NCBI GenBank assembly: GCA_031127225.1
Contig: JARIEV010000014.1
Location: forward strand, 1-42,249
Source: Gemmatimonadota bacterium
GTDB taxonomy: Bacteria; Gemmatimonadota; Gemmatimonadetes; Gemmatimonadales; Gemmatimonadaceae
Length of the DNA: 42,249 nucleotides
Direction: 5' to 3'
The notes under the pieces are model-generated. The model was not told where the DNA came from, made no database searches, and was given only the letters and a program-made list of their open reading frames with translations. The position numbers were made by a program, and so were the translations under genes. Of this stretch, positions 15,350 to 23,386 are shown one piece after another (the stretch's first letter is position 1; every line of letters starts with the position of its first letter).

Positions 15350-16960
15350 ATGACCCGCTCCAGAAAGGCTGCGCTGGCCAGCCTGCTTCTCCTCCCTGTC
15401 CTCGCCGGAGGCTTCGCCCTGCAGGCGCGGTCCACCCGTGGCGGGGCGCAGCTCCTCGATCAGGTGCTGACCTTCGTCGCGCTCCGCTACGTCGACACCC
15501 TCGACGCCCAGCAGCTGTACGAGAAGGCGGCCCGTGGACTCGTACAGGAGCTCAACGATCCCTACACCGAGCTCTTCACCCCCAAGCAGCTCGAAGAGTT
15601 CTCGCGCAACACCAACGGGCGCTATGCCGGGATCGGCATGGAGATCTCGAAGGTCGGCGACTACGTCACCGTCAACAAGGTCTTCCCCAACTCCCCGGCC
15701 GAGAGTGGCGGCGTGGAAGAAGGGGACAAGATCATGATTATCGACACCACCAATGCGCGTGGCTTCAACACGCAGCAGGTGCAGAACAAGCTGCTCGGTC
15801 CCGTCGGAACGCCGGTCACGGTGACCTTCGGCCGCATCGGCGTGGCGCAGCCGGTGAAAATGAACTTCACGCGCGCCGAAATTAAGGCGCCGGCCGTTCG
15901 CTACAGCATGATGCTCGACGAACACACGGGCTATGTGCCGCTCGAGCGCTTCTCCGAACAGACCACCGAGGACGTGGCCAGCGCCATTCTCGGGCTCACA
16001 CGGCGCGGCGCCAAGGGCATCGTGATCGACCTCCGCGGCAATCCCGGCGGAATACTGGACGAGGCGTTCGCCATGTCGAACCTCTTTCTCCCGCAGGGGA
16101 AGGAGCTGTTGTCGGTGCGCGGCCGTGGTGAGTTTCAGAAGTTTGTCGCCGAGCGGGAGCCGCTCGCCCCGGATGTGCCGCTGGTGGTCCTCGTCGATGG
16201 CGGCTCAGCCTCCGCGTCCGAGATCGTGGCCGGTGCGCTCCAAGACTACGATCGCGCGCTCGTGCTCGGCACCACCTCGTACGGCAAGGGACTCGTGCAG
16301 TCCGTCTACAATCTCGACGGTGGCTACGCGCTGAAGATCACCACCGGTAAGTGGTTCACGCCGTCGGGGCGCTCCATCCAGAAGGATCGCAAGATGAATG
16401 CGGACGGACAGTACCTCGAGGTGCGCCCGGATTCGCTCGAATCCGACTCGGTACGGAAGGCACGTCCCACGTACAAGTCGGCGAGTGGGCGTACGCTGTA
16501 CGGCGGCGGCGCGATTACGCCCGACGTCATCGTCGCGCCCGATACGCTGTCGAGCGCCGAGCAGGCGTTCCGCCGGGCCATCGCTCCCTACGGCCAGAAG
16601 TACTTCGCGCTCATCTCGGCCATCGCGGAGCAGCAGAAGGGCAAGGTCGCACCGGATTTCGTGGTCAATCCGGCGTGGCGCGACGAGCTGTACCAGCGTC
16701 TGGTCGCCGACACCGTGAAGCTCGACAAGGCGATCTGGGACGGTGGCGCGCCTGATGTCGAGCGTGCCATCGAAGATCGCGTCGCCAAGCTCGTCTACGG
16801 CGACACGCTCGTACGTCGGCGCACTCTCCGCGACGACAACCAACTGCGCACCGCGCTGGGACTCCTCAAGGCATCGAAGACACAGCAGGATGTGTTCGTC
16901 GCTGCCGGGTCGGTCCCGGCCGCGAGCAAGCCGGGTGTGGCTCGCCGACGTGGGAACTGA
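15350..16960 (+). CDS. S41 carboxy-terminal processing protease with PDZ domain
   Basis: 536 aa. An N-terminal hydrophobic segment (about 7-25, after MTRSRK) is a signal peptide or anchor, so it acts in the periplasm. The N-terminal helical region contains LNDPYTELFTPKQ, the PDZ domain spans about 85-165 (GRYAGIGMEIS, SPAESGGVEEGDKIMIID), and the S41 core includes IDLRGNPGG (226-234). Catalytic Ser lies in GGSASASE (284-291) and Lys313 in YGKGLVQS. The C-terminal region after about 420 is longer than in minimal CtpA and of unknown role. The family trims C-termini of envelope proteins or degrades tagged ones. Confidence 0.94.
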   Translation: MTRSRKAALASLLLLPVLAGGFALQARSTRGGAQLLDQVLTFVALRYVDTLDAQQLYEKAARGLVQELNDPYTELFTPKQLEEFSRNTNGRYAGIGMEISKVGDYVTVNKVFPNSPAESGGVEEGDKIMIIDTTNARGFNTQQVQNKLLGPVGTPVTVTFGRIGVAQPVKMNFTRAEIKAPAVRYSMMLDEHTGYVPLERFSEQTTEDVASAILGLTRRGAKGIVIDLRGNPGGILDEAFAMSNLFLPQGKELLSVRGRGEFQKFVAEREPLAPDVPLVVLVDGGSASASEIVAGALQDYDRALVLGTTSYGKGLVQSVYNLDGGYALKITTGKWFTPSGRSIQKDRKMNADGQYLEVRPDSLESDSVRKARPTYKSASGRTLYGGGAITPDVIVAPDTLSSAEQAFRRAIAPYGQKYFALISAIAEQQKGKVAPDFVVNPAWRDELYQRLVADTVKLDKAIWDGGAPDVERAIEDRVAKLVYGDTLVRRRTLRDDNQLRTALGLLKASKTQQDVFVAAGSVPAASKPGVARRRGN

Positions 16961-17004
16961 GCGGATGCGGCACGTAGCCTGACCTCGTAACTGTACTGAT
17001 TGCC

Positions 17005-17039
17005 GCATGGGCTGGACCGGTCTACGGTTCAGCCCATGC
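17005..17039 (+). promoter_or_regulatory. Hairpin covering the start codon of the TolB-like lipoprotein gene
   Basis: Arms gcatgggctggacc (17005-17018) and ggttcagcccatgc (17026-17039) pair at 13 of 14 positions around a 7-nt loop. The right arm contains the ATG at 17036-17038 and no Shine-Dalgarno is seen before it. The element could block initiation, or act as a terminator for the upstream protease gene. There is no U-tract. Confidence 0.6.
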
Positions 17040-18112
17040 GCATTTTCAGCCCCCTTCCGATCGTGGCAGCCGTGGCCCTCGCGGCGGCCTGCACCCCGAC
17101 CTCCCGCCAGAGCCCGGCCAGTGCCGCGACGCCAATGGGCGACGCCTTCGCCCCCGACAGCGGCGAGTCGCACCTCAGCAACCTGCGGCAGCTCACCAAC
17201 GGTGGGGAGAACGCGGAAGCGTACTTCAGTGCCGATGGGCAGTGGATCACCTTCCAGTCCACCCGCGACGGTCGCACCTGCGATCAGCAGTACGTGATGC
17301 GACGCGATGGCTCGGGGCTCACCAAGGTGTCCGTGGGCGGAAAGACTACCTGCGGCTGGTTCCTCCCTGGCAGCCAGCGTCTGTTCTTCGCCTCCACGCA
17401 CGCGGCCGACAGCACCTGCCCGGTCAAACCGGATCCGTCGCAGGGGTATGTGTGGGGCATCGATCCGTTCGACATCTACACCGTTGGCCGCGACGGCAAG
17501 GATCTCAAGCGCCTCACCAATTACGGCGTGTACACCGCTGAGGGCGTGCTCTCACCCGACGGCAAGTCGATCGTGTTCACGTCGCTCAAGGACGGTGATC
17601 TCGACATCTACACCATGAATGTCGACGGCTCTAACGTGAAGCGACTCACGACCACGCCCGGCTATGACGGCGGCCCGTGGTGGTCGCCAGACGGCACCAA
17701 GATCGTGTATCGCGCGTGGCACTACACGGATCCCGCCGAGCTCAAGGCGTATCAGGATCTGCTGGGCAAGCGCATGATCCGCCCCAACCGCATGGAGCTG
17801 TTTGTCATGAATGCCGACGGCTCCGACCAGCGGCAGATCACCAAGCTCGGCGGTGCGAACTTCGGCCCATCGTGGACCCCCGACGGCCAGCGCATCATCT
17901 TCTCGTCCAACCACGTCAATCCGCGCAGCCGCAATTTTGACTTGTACATCGTGGGACTAGACGGGACTGGTCTTGAACGTGTCACCACGAACGGCGATTT
18001 CGACGGATTCCCGATGTTCAGCCCCGACGGCAAGCAGCTGATCTGGGCGTCGAACCGGCACGACGCGAAGCCCGGCGAAACCAATCTGTTCCTCGCCGAC
18101 TGGAAGAACTGA
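17036..18112 (+). CDS. TolB-like beta-propeller lipoprotein
   Basis: 358 aa. The N-terminus MRIFSPLPIVAAVALAAAC is a lipoprotein signal with lipobox LAAAC (Cys19), so the mature protein should be lipid-anchored in the envelope. The rest has PD40/TolB-type blades: AYFSADGQWITFQS, LSPDGKSIVFTS, WSPDGTKIVYR, WTPDGQRIIFSS and FSPDGKQLIWASN, each followed by a DIYTMNVDGS-like strand. Family members bind partners or ligands through the propeller. It is not the tol-pal TolB, as no tol genes are near. The start codon sits in a strong hairpin. Confidence 0.88.
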   Translation: MRIFSPLPIVAAVALAAACTPTSRQSPASAATPMGDAFAPDSGESHLSNLRQLTNGGENAEAYFSADGQWITFQSTRDGRTCDQQYVMRRDGSGLTKVSVGGKTTCGWFLPGSQRLFFASTHAADSTCPVKPDPSQGYVWGIDPFDIYTVGRDGKDLKRLTNYGVYTAEGVLSPDGKSIVFTSLKDGDLDIYTMNVDGSNVKRLTTTPGYDGGPWWSPDGTKIVYRAWHYTDPAELKAYQDLLGKRMIRPNRMELFVMNADGSDQRQITKLGGANFGPSWTPDGQRIIFSSNHVNPRSRNFDLYIVGLDGTGLERVTTNGDFDGFPMFSPDGKQLIWASNRHDAKPGETNLFLADWKN

Positions 18113-18114
18113 CG

Positions 18115-18157
18115 TCCGGTGCGCGAACCGGCAGGGTAGCCGCCGGTTCGCGCCGGA
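18115..18157. terminator. Bidirectional hairpin terminator
   Basis: Arms at 18115-18132 and 18142-18157 share an exact 11- to 12-bp core (gcgcgaaccggc with gccggttcgcgc) extended by tccgg/ccgga after a 2-nt bulge. It lies between the convergent TolB-like and yceI genes. No U-tract is present. Confidence 0.65.
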
Positions 18158-18167
18158 CAACAGCGCA

Positions 18168-18683
18168 CTACGCCGCTGGCTGCGCCTGCACGTCGATGCG
18201 CAGTTTCACGTCGTCGCTCACCAGCACGCCGCCGGCTTCGAGCGCCACGTTCCACACCAGCCCCCACTCCGTGCGGGAGATCGTGGTCTCCAATTCGGCG
18301 GAGACCTTTTCGTTGCCCCAGGGATCCTTGGCCGGGCCGCCGATCTCTCCCGTGAGTGTTACGGGCTTGGTGACGCCCTTGATCGTCAGATCGCCCCGCG
18401 CGGTGACCGCCTCGCCAGCCCGTTCGAACGACGTCAGCGCGAACGTGGCCGTCGGATGGGCCGCCACGTCGAAGAAGTCGGGGCTCTTGAGGTGGCCGTC
18501 GCGCTGCTCGTTGCCGGTGTTCAGCGATGCCATATCGATCGAGACCTGCACCGACGTGGCCGTGCCGCCCGTTTCATCGAGCGTGCCGCTGAACTGCTGA
18601 AACGTGCCGCGCACGGTGGAAATGCCCAGGTGCTTCACGGAAAACTGAATCTGGCTGTGCGCCGGATCGAACGCCCATTGCAT
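18168..18683 (-). CDS. yceI: YceI-family lipocalin-like protein
   Basis: 171 aa from the ATG at 18683, preceded by AGGAG. Typical YceI features: FDPAHSQIQFSVKHLGISTVRGTF at the N-terminus, then a LDETGGTATSVQVSIDMASLNTGNEQRDGHL-like stretch with the conserved NxxRDxHLKSPDFFD region, and GDLTIKGVTKPVTL. The family forms an antiparallel barrel that binds long polyprenoid or similar lipids. No signal peptide is evident, so it may be cytoplasmic. It follows a MarR regulator on the same strand and is probably controlled by it. Confidence 0.93.
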   Translation of the reverse strand: MQWAFDPAHSQIQFSVKHLGISTVRGTFQQFSGTLDETGGTATSVQVSIDMASLNTGNEQRDGHLKSPDFFDVAAHPTATFALTSFERAGEAVTARGDLTIKGVTKPVTLTGEIGGPAKDPWGNEKVSAELETTISRTEWGLVWNVALEAGGVLVSDDVKLRIDVQAQPAA

Positions 18684-18725
18684 GGTGGATCTCCTGAGGG
18701 AACGGGAACGAGCACCGAACATGCT

Positions 18726-18780
18726 TCTCAGTGCAAACTGTCTTAATGCTGAGATATAATACCAACAAGCAGCCCGTCAA
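18726..18780 (-). promoter_or_regulatory. Candidate yceI promoter with MarR-type operator
   Basis: Reading the minus strand, TTGACG (18775-18780) is followed after 16 nt by TATATC (18753-18758), a fair sigma-70 promoter. The inverted repeat TCTCAG (18726-18731) / CTGAGA (18749-18754) with a 17-nt spacer overlaps the expected transcription start and could bind the MarR protein encoded just upstream. Confidence 0.45.
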
Positions 18781-18792
18781 CCCGCGTGTCGA

Positions 18793-19326
18793 TCACGCGT
18801 CGCGGTGCCCCGACCGTGGCGCACCGGCAGCGTGGAGTCCGAGCGCCCGCAGCAGGTCGGCCGTCGCCAGTTGGTCGTCGGCACTGAGTCCCTCCATACT
18901 CCTGCTCAGCAACGCGGCGTGTTCAGGGAAGATCCGCTCCACGAATGCCGTCCCCGCAGGCGTGAGCGCCGCGTAACGCGCGCGCCGGTCTGCTTCGCAC
19001 GTCCGACGTTCCACGAGTCCCTTGGCCGTCAGCCGGTCCACGAGAAACGTGATACCACCGCTCGACACCAGAATACGGCGCTGCACCTCGCCCAACAGCA
19101 TCGGCCCTCGGTGGTGCAGAGCCTCCAGAATGCCGAACTCGGCCAGCGTAAGCCCATGACGGGCGACATCGGCGGCCGCGAGCGTGGCAATCGCCGCATG
19201 CGCGCGCGACAGGATCACCCACAACCGCAGCGCGGCCGCAGACTCTTCGCCGGATACGGCCGCCGAGACGTCGGACCCACCCGCGGTTCCGGAGAGCAAA
19301 GACTCAGAACGTGAACGCGTTGCCAT
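18793..19326 (-). CDS. MarR-family transcriptional regulator
   Basis: 177 aa from ATG 19326, chosen because GGAGAGG lies 9 nt upstream; in-frame ATGs at 19344 and 19362 lack this. The MarR winged helix is clear: LTLAEFGILEALHHRGPMLLGEVQ-like sequence, ILVSSGGITFLVDRLTAKGLV (recognition helix) and the wing VERRTCEADRRARYAALTPAG. The family binds palindromic operators as a dimer and releases DNA on binding phenolic compounds or oxidation. The gene is 109 bp upstream of yceI and divergent from the HD/OB protein gene. Confidence 0.92.
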   Translation of the reverse strand: MATRSRSESLLSGTAGGSDVSAAVSGEESAAALRLWVILSRAHAAIATLAAADVARHGLTLAEFGILEALHHRGPMLLGEVQRRILVSSGGITFLVDRLTAKGLVERRTCEADRRARYAALTPAGTAFVERIFPEHAALLSRSMEGLSADDQLATADLLRALGLHAAGAPRSGHRDA

Positions 19327-19413
19327 ATCTTCAAGCCTCTCCATCGTGTGGGCGCCGCGCAAGGGTGCGCGCTCACCGGCCCTCTGTCAGACCGGCCCAC
19401 GAGGTTACCCCGC

Positions 19414-20412
19414 ATGTCCAGATTCGACCTGCGCACCGCCGCGACCGGCGACCGCGTCCAGCATGAGTTCCTGGTGCGTGATCGCACCGAAAAGTTGACC
19501 AAGGCCGGCATGCCGTTCGTCGTGCTCACCCTCGCCAACGGATCCGGCAGCATCGAGACCGCACCCATCTGGTCGGAGAAGCTCGACTGGTGCGCCGGCG
19601 CCGACAAAGGCCGCGTCGTGCAAGTCATCGGCGACATCGGCAGCTTCGGCGACAAAGGCATCGGCAAGCGTCAGCTCACCCTCACCGCGCCGGTGCGGGT
19701 ACTCCCAGCCGACCAGTTCGATCCCACCGACTTCCTGCCCCGCATCGATGTCGACACGGAGCGCGTCTGGGATGCCTTCGACGAGCTGCGCCACAAGATT
19801 GCCGCGCCGTCGGTGCGCGCCGCCGTCGACCTCTTCTTTGCCGACGACGAGTTCCGCGTCCGCTTCGAGCGGACGCCGGGGGCGGTGAACGGGCACCACG
19901 CTCAACTGGGCGGACTGCTCCTGCACGTCTTCGAAGTCACGAAGATCGCCAAGACCATCGCCACCACGGTGCGGAAGGCAAACGCCGATCTCGCCGTGGC
20001 CGGCGCCATGTTGCATGACATCGGGAAGGTGGAAGCCTACAGCGTCTCGCCCGAAGGCTTCGCCCATACACCCACCGGCATGCTGCTCGGGCACGTCACG
20101 CTCGGCGCCCTGATGTTCGATCGCAAGCTCACGGCATCACCGCTTGCCCTGACGCAGGCGCAGCGCGACGAACTGCTGCACTTCATCCTCTCGCATCACG
20201 GCGCCCTCGAGTTCGGCAGTCCGGTCCAACCGATGACCGTGGAAGCGGAAATCGTGCACTGGGCGGACGAGGCCTCGGCGAAGGCCACCGACATGGTCGA
20301 CGAGATGTCCGACCCCGATCTGTTCCCGCCCGGCACGGACACAGAAGTGTCCGCCAAACGCTCGTGGCGTCTGGGGAGAAAACTCTGGCGACGACCCGCC
20401 CCCTGGGAGTGA
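19414..20412 (+). CDS. YhaM-like OB-fold/HD-domain 3'-5' exoribonuclease homologue
   Basis: 332 aa from ATG 19414, following a gagg stretch. Residues about 12-97 resemble an OB-fold nucleic-acid-binding domain (VLTLANGSGSIETAPIW, GRVVQVIGDIGSF). Residues about 155-300 are an HD domain with His171 in LLHVFEVT, His201-Asp202 in LHDIGK, His227, His261-His262 in LSHHGALEFGSP and the final Asp in VHWADEASAKA. This order matches the Firmicutes YhaM/CBF1 family, 3'-5' exonucleases. The activity is inferred from the family. It is divergent from marR. Confidence 0.87.
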   Translation: MSRFDLRTAATGDRVQHEFLVRDRTEKLTKAGMPFVVLTLANGSGSIETAPIWSEKLDWCAGADKGRVVQVIGDIGSFGDKGIGKRQLTLTAPVRVLPADQFDPTDFLPRIDVDTERVWDAFDELRHKIAAPSVRAAVDLFFADDEFRVRFERTPGAVNGHHAQLGGLLLHVFEVTKIAKTIATTVRKANADLAVAGAMLHDIGKVEAYSVSPEGFAHTPTGMLLGHVTLGALMFDRKLTASPLALTQAQRDELLHFILSHHGALEFGSPVQPMTVEAEIVHWADEASAKATDMVDEMSDPDLFPPGTDTEVSAKRSWRLGRKLWRRPAPWE

Positions 20413-20552
20413 TTTTCATCACGGGACGTATTGGTCTGGACTGTTCGTTCCGAGTGAAAAACCAGTTATATTTCGCTTAGCCGGTTATTCGGATATTAAG
20501 TTTTTTGACGGGGATGGTGCCGGATTCCGCAAGGCTGTTTTACATTTTTCTT

Positions 20553-20578
20553 CGCCGGCCGCCGGATCATGGCCGGCG
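20553..20578 (+). promoter_or_regulatory. Leader hairpin before the zinc-ribbon gene, in an AT-rich leader
   Basis: Exact arms cgccggcc (20553-20560) and ggccggcg (20571-20578) with a 10-nt loop lie 12 nt before the GGAGG ribosome site. They are preceded by an unusually AT-rich region (about 20450-20552) with TATATT at 20467-20472 as a possible -10 and T-runs. No convincing -35 was found. The leader may control translation of the small gene. Confidence 0.5.
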
Positions 20579-20599
20579 CACTTTGCGCGAGGAGGCGAG

Positions 20600-20809
20600 A
20601 TGCGTAAGCCACGTCCGAACACGTACAACCCGGCGCAGGCGCTGCACTTGATTGCGGCTGACCGCACGGGATTGCCGCTCAGCTGTCCGTCGTGCTCGGG
20701 TCACATCGACCGCGACCCGGTACTGCATCCGCCGGCGCAGCACTCGCATGTGACGCTCACGTGCGCCAGTTGTGGTCGACTCGCCCGCTACATCGCCGGC
20801 GTGAACTGA
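20600..20809 (+). CDS. Small zinc-ribbon protein
   Basis: 69 aa. GGAGG at 20591-20595 sets the start at ATG 20600. Cys29-x2-Cys32 (CPSC) and Cys55-x2-Cys58 (CASC) with 22 residues between form a probable zinc ribbon; the N-terminus (RKPRPNTYNP) is basic and polar. No catalytic motif. Such small ribbons may bind nucleic acid or act as subunits of larger complexes. I do not recognise a named family. It is convergent with the YggX-like gene and shares the hairpin at 20831-20866. Confidence 0.8.
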   Translation: MRKPRPNTYNPAQALHLIAADRTGLPLSCPSCSGHIDRDPVLHPPAQHSHVTLTCASCGRLARYIAGVN

Positions 20810-20830
20810 CCGTCGCACGGCACCATGCCA

Positions 20831-20866
20831 AACGCCCCGCTCCGGAGCCATCCGGAGCGGGGCGTT
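20831..20866. terminator. Bidirectional terminator hairpin
   Basis: Perfect 16-bp stem (aacgccccgctccgga with its reverse complement) and loop gcca, between two convergent small genes. A/T at the outer ends of the arms gives short aa...tt tails on both strands. Confidence 0.85.
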
Positions 20867-20879
20867 GTGCGTGACGCGT

Positions 20880-21158
20880 TCACCAGTTGATCGTGCCCTG
20901 CTTCGTCGTATCCACGTCTTCGGCGTCACCCTTCTTGAACAGGAACGCATCCATGTTCCGTGTCAGGAACGTGCGCGCCTGCGGATCCATCACGTTCAGC
21001 CCGTAGTGATTGATCAGCATCGTCTGCTGCTTGAGCCACTGTCCCCAGCAGTCACGACAGATCTCGCCGAGAATGCGCGCGCCGACGGCCCCCGGAAACG
21101 GCGGACGTTCGAACCCTTCCCGGGTCTGACCACATCGTGTGCAGGATACATCGGCCAT
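20880..21158 (-). CDS. yggX: YggX-like Fe(2+)-trafficking/oxidative protection protein with two CxxC pairs
   Basis: 92 aa, start ATG 21158 with GGAG 7 nt upstream. The core matches the YggX family: PFPGAVGARI, WGQWLKQQTMLINHYGLNVMDPQ-like and a MDAFLF segment. Known members protect iron-sulfur clusters from oxidants and may traffic ferrous iron. Unlike E. coli YggX, which has one N-terminal Cys, this protein has Cys6-x2-Cys9 and Cys34-x2-Cys37, which look like a four-Cys metal site. The C-terminal tail (DAEDVDTTKQGTINW) is variable. Confidence 0.82.
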   Translation of the reverse strand: MADVSCTRCGQTREGFERPPFPGAVGARILGEICRDCWGQWLKQQTMLINHYGLNVMDPQARTFLTRNMDAFLFKKGDAEDVDTTKQGTINW

Positions 21159-21316
21159 ACATGAACTCCGAAACGCGGGCGGAAAACGCGGGTGAGAAAC
21201 GAGGGCGGTCTTGACCGGCGACCGAATCCCGCGCGTCCACAGTCGGGAGCGGGTCGGTCAGGCTCAGGTAACCTAGCCCTGCGCACCGAGCGCGCTACCC
21301 TGCCGCCGCCGTCGTG

Positions 21317-22243
21317 TTATCGCGCGCCGTGACCCGAAGCGCCGTGCTCGTTGATCCAGCGCGCCGTTTCCTCGGCCACCTCGTCCCGGCAGTAGTCATC
21401 GGAAATGATGTGCCCGCATCCGGTCAGCCAGTGCAGACGCTTGTCGGCACTGCCGAGCCGGCGGAACATCGCGGCAGCGTGCGGAGCGGCAATGCGGTTG
21501 TCCTCGCGCGACTGCAGGTAGAGCGTCGGAACCGCCAGTGATGGCAGCATCGACTCCGCATCTTCCGCCACGCGCCGTAGTTCGGTCAGCGTCCGGGCCG
21601 TGACGACGCCCGGCCCCAACCCCGCCGCACGTGCGCGCGGATCATGGATGGACGTCTCGCCACCGGTGCTCGCGCGGTACGGCATCACGGCTTGCGCCAG
21701 CCACGCCGCAGCGACCTGCCACTGCAACGGGCGTGGCATGCCCACATACGGCGCCAGCAGCACCAAGGCCGGGATCTCTGGCCGCTCCGCCGCCAGCAGC
21801 ACCGCCAGCGCACCTCCCATGCTCTGACCCACCACCGCCACGCGCGCGTGGGTTCGTCGCAGGGCGTCGTATTCCGCGCGCACCGCGGCGCACCACGCCG
21901 CCGCGCGCGACGACGCCGCCATCTCGGCCAGCCCAACACCATGCCCCGGCAGCAGCGGCACCCGCACCGTCCAGCCGCGGGCGTGAAGCCGGGCCGCGAG
22001 TGCCGCCATCGATTGTGGCGTGTCGTTGAAACCGTGCAAGATCAGCACCGCACGGTCGCGCGCGCCGGTCAGCGTGAACGGTTCGGCACCGGCGACCACG
22101 CCCGTCGCGGTCATGCGAAACCGGCGACGGTGTTCCGCCTCGAACCGGCGGCGTACCCTCGCGCGCCACCACCGGTCGGCAGCAGCCCCGGCCACCGCTG
22201 CCACGGCGGCGGCGCCCGCCGCGATCACCGCGCTGCCCGCCAT
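21317..22243 (-). CDS. Membrane-anchored alpha/beta hydrolase, monoacylglycerol-lipase-like
   Basis: 308 aa from ATG 22243 (GGAG about 9 nt upstream); longer readings would run into the upstream gene. Residues 2-22 are an Ala-rich hydrophobic anchor followed by the basic stretch RWWRARVRRRF, suggesting inner-membrane attachment with the catalytic domain possibly in the cytoplasm. The lipase-like core has LILHGFNDTPQSM (67-79), PLLPGHG, nucleophile Ser141 in VGQSMGG, Asp in LYLQSREDNRIA and His in WLTGCGHIISDD. This resembles serine esterases that act on carboxylesters or monoacylglycerols. It begins 25 nt after the MoeB-like gene and is likely cotranscribed. Confidence 0.85.
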   Translation of the reverse strand: MAGSAVIAAGAAAVAAVAGAAADRWWRARVRRRFEAEHRRRFRMTATGVVAGAEPFTLTGARDRAVLILHGFNDTPQSMAALAARLHARGWTVRVPLLPGHGVGLAEMAASSRAAAWCAAVRAEYDALRRTHARVAVVGQSMGGALAVLLAAERPEIPALVLLAPYVGMPRPLQWQVAAAWLAQAVMPYRASTGGETSIHDPRARAAGLGPGVVTARTLTELRRVAEDAESMLPSLAVPTLYLQSREDNRIAAPHAAAMFRRLGSADKRLHWLTGCGHIISDDYCRDEVAEETARWINEHGASGHGAR

Positions 22244-22268
22244 CGCGCCAGAGCTCCGGTGCGCGCAA

Positions 22269-23378
22269 TCAGTAGCGCGGCACCGTCGTATCCACATCGG
22301 TGCTCCACGCATCGATGCCGCCGTCGATGTTGATGAGGCGCGTGAAGCCGTGCTGCAACAACCAATTGGCGGCCATCTCACTGCGCATACCGTGATGACA
22401 CAGCAACGCATACGAGTGCGCGGGATCGAGCTCCGGCGCGCGCGTCGGCAGCGTGTTGAGCGGGATCGACGTGCTCACCGGCAGGTGTGCGATATCGTAC
22501 TCCCACGGCTCGCGGACATCGATGATGGTCGGGGCGTCGGCTCCCGCCAGCAAGGCGGCAACTTCAACGGCACTGAGATGCTGGATCGACATGGGAGATG
22601 GAGTCAGAAGGGGAGCATCGCCGCACGCGGGACAGTCAAGGCGGCGGGCAACGGTGATGCGCTGATGATCATGCGAGAGCAGATCGACCAGCAGGAGCTG
22701 GCCGACCAAGGGGGTGCCAATACCCGCGATCAGCTTGATCGCTTCGGTGGCCTGCAACAACCCGATGATACCGGGGACCACACCAAGAACACCCTCCTCG
22801 GCGCACGTGGGGACGGTGCCCGGCTCCGGCATCACGGGGAACAGGCAGCGATAGCAGGGACCAGGAGTGGAGCCGTTGGCGCCCGCAAAAACGCTCACCT
22901 GCCCGTCGAAACGCGCAACGCTGCCGTACACGAAGGGAACGCGCAGCGCGAGGCAGGCCTCGTTCAACGCATACCGGGCCGGGAAGTTGTCCGTGGCGTC
23001 GATCACCACATCGTGTCCGTCCACGAGCGCCCGGGCGTTGGCGGCCGTCAGCCGGGTGTCGTGCGTCTGCACGACCACGTGCGGATTGATCGCCTGCAAC
23101 CGCTCCCGCGCCACCGCGAGCTTGGGGCGCCCCACATCGGGCGTCGTGTACAGCAGCTGCCGGTGCAGGTTGGTGAGATCCACGACATCAGTGTCGACCA
23201 GCGTGATCGTCCCCACCCCGGCCGCCGCCAGGTAACTCGCCGCCGGTGACCCGAGACCGCCGACGCCGATGACCAGCACGCGAGCGTCATGCAACGACGT
23301 CTGGGCGGCGGGGCCGAAGCCCCGCAGTACCAGCTGTCGTGCGTATCGTGGGTCGGTGATCGCGTGCGTGGTCGGCAT
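22269..23378 (-). CDS. moeB: MoeB/ThiF-type adenylyltransferase with C-terminal rhodanese domain
   Basis: 369 aa. The N-terminal part (about 1-250) is an E1-like enzyme: nucleotide-binding GVGGLGSPAASYLAAAGVG, VDTDVVDLTNLHRQ with the conserved Arg, DATDNFPARY and Cys in TCAEEGVLG. Zinc ligands are CYRC and CPAC. The C-terminal 100 residues are a rhodanese domain with active loop CHHGMRS. The architecture equals eukaryotic MOCS3/Uba4 and many bacterial proteins that activate a ubiquitin-like sulfur carrier and load it with sulfur. No MoaD/ThiS partner is seen in the window, so the pathway (molybdopterin, thiamine, thio-modification) is open. It starts 8 nt after the M28 peptidase gene. Confidence 0.93.
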   Translation of the reverse strand: MPTTHAITDPRYARQLVLRGFGPAAQTSLHDARVLVIGVGGLGSPAASYLAAAGVGTITLVDTDVVDLTNLHRQLLYTTPDVGRPKLAVARERLQAINPHVVVQTHDTRLTAANARALVDGHDVVIDATDNFPARYALNEACLALRVPFVYGSVARFDGQVSVFAGANGSTPGPCYRCLFPVMPEPGTVPTCAEEGVLGVVPGIIGLLQATEAIKLIAGIGTPLVGQLLLVDLLSHDHQRITVARRLDCPACGDAPLLTPSPMSIQHLSAVEVAALLAGADAPTIIDVREPWEYDIAHLPVSTSIPLNTLPTRAPELDPAHSYALLCHHGMRSEMAANWLLQHGFTRLINIDGGIDAWSTDVDTTVPRY

Positions 23379-23386
23379 CGTGGCGT

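Noticed and set aside
21172-21210. Three loose copies of a gaaacgcgggcgg-like word upstream of yggX
   Set aside because: Copies differ in length and sequence; no regulatory logic was apparent.
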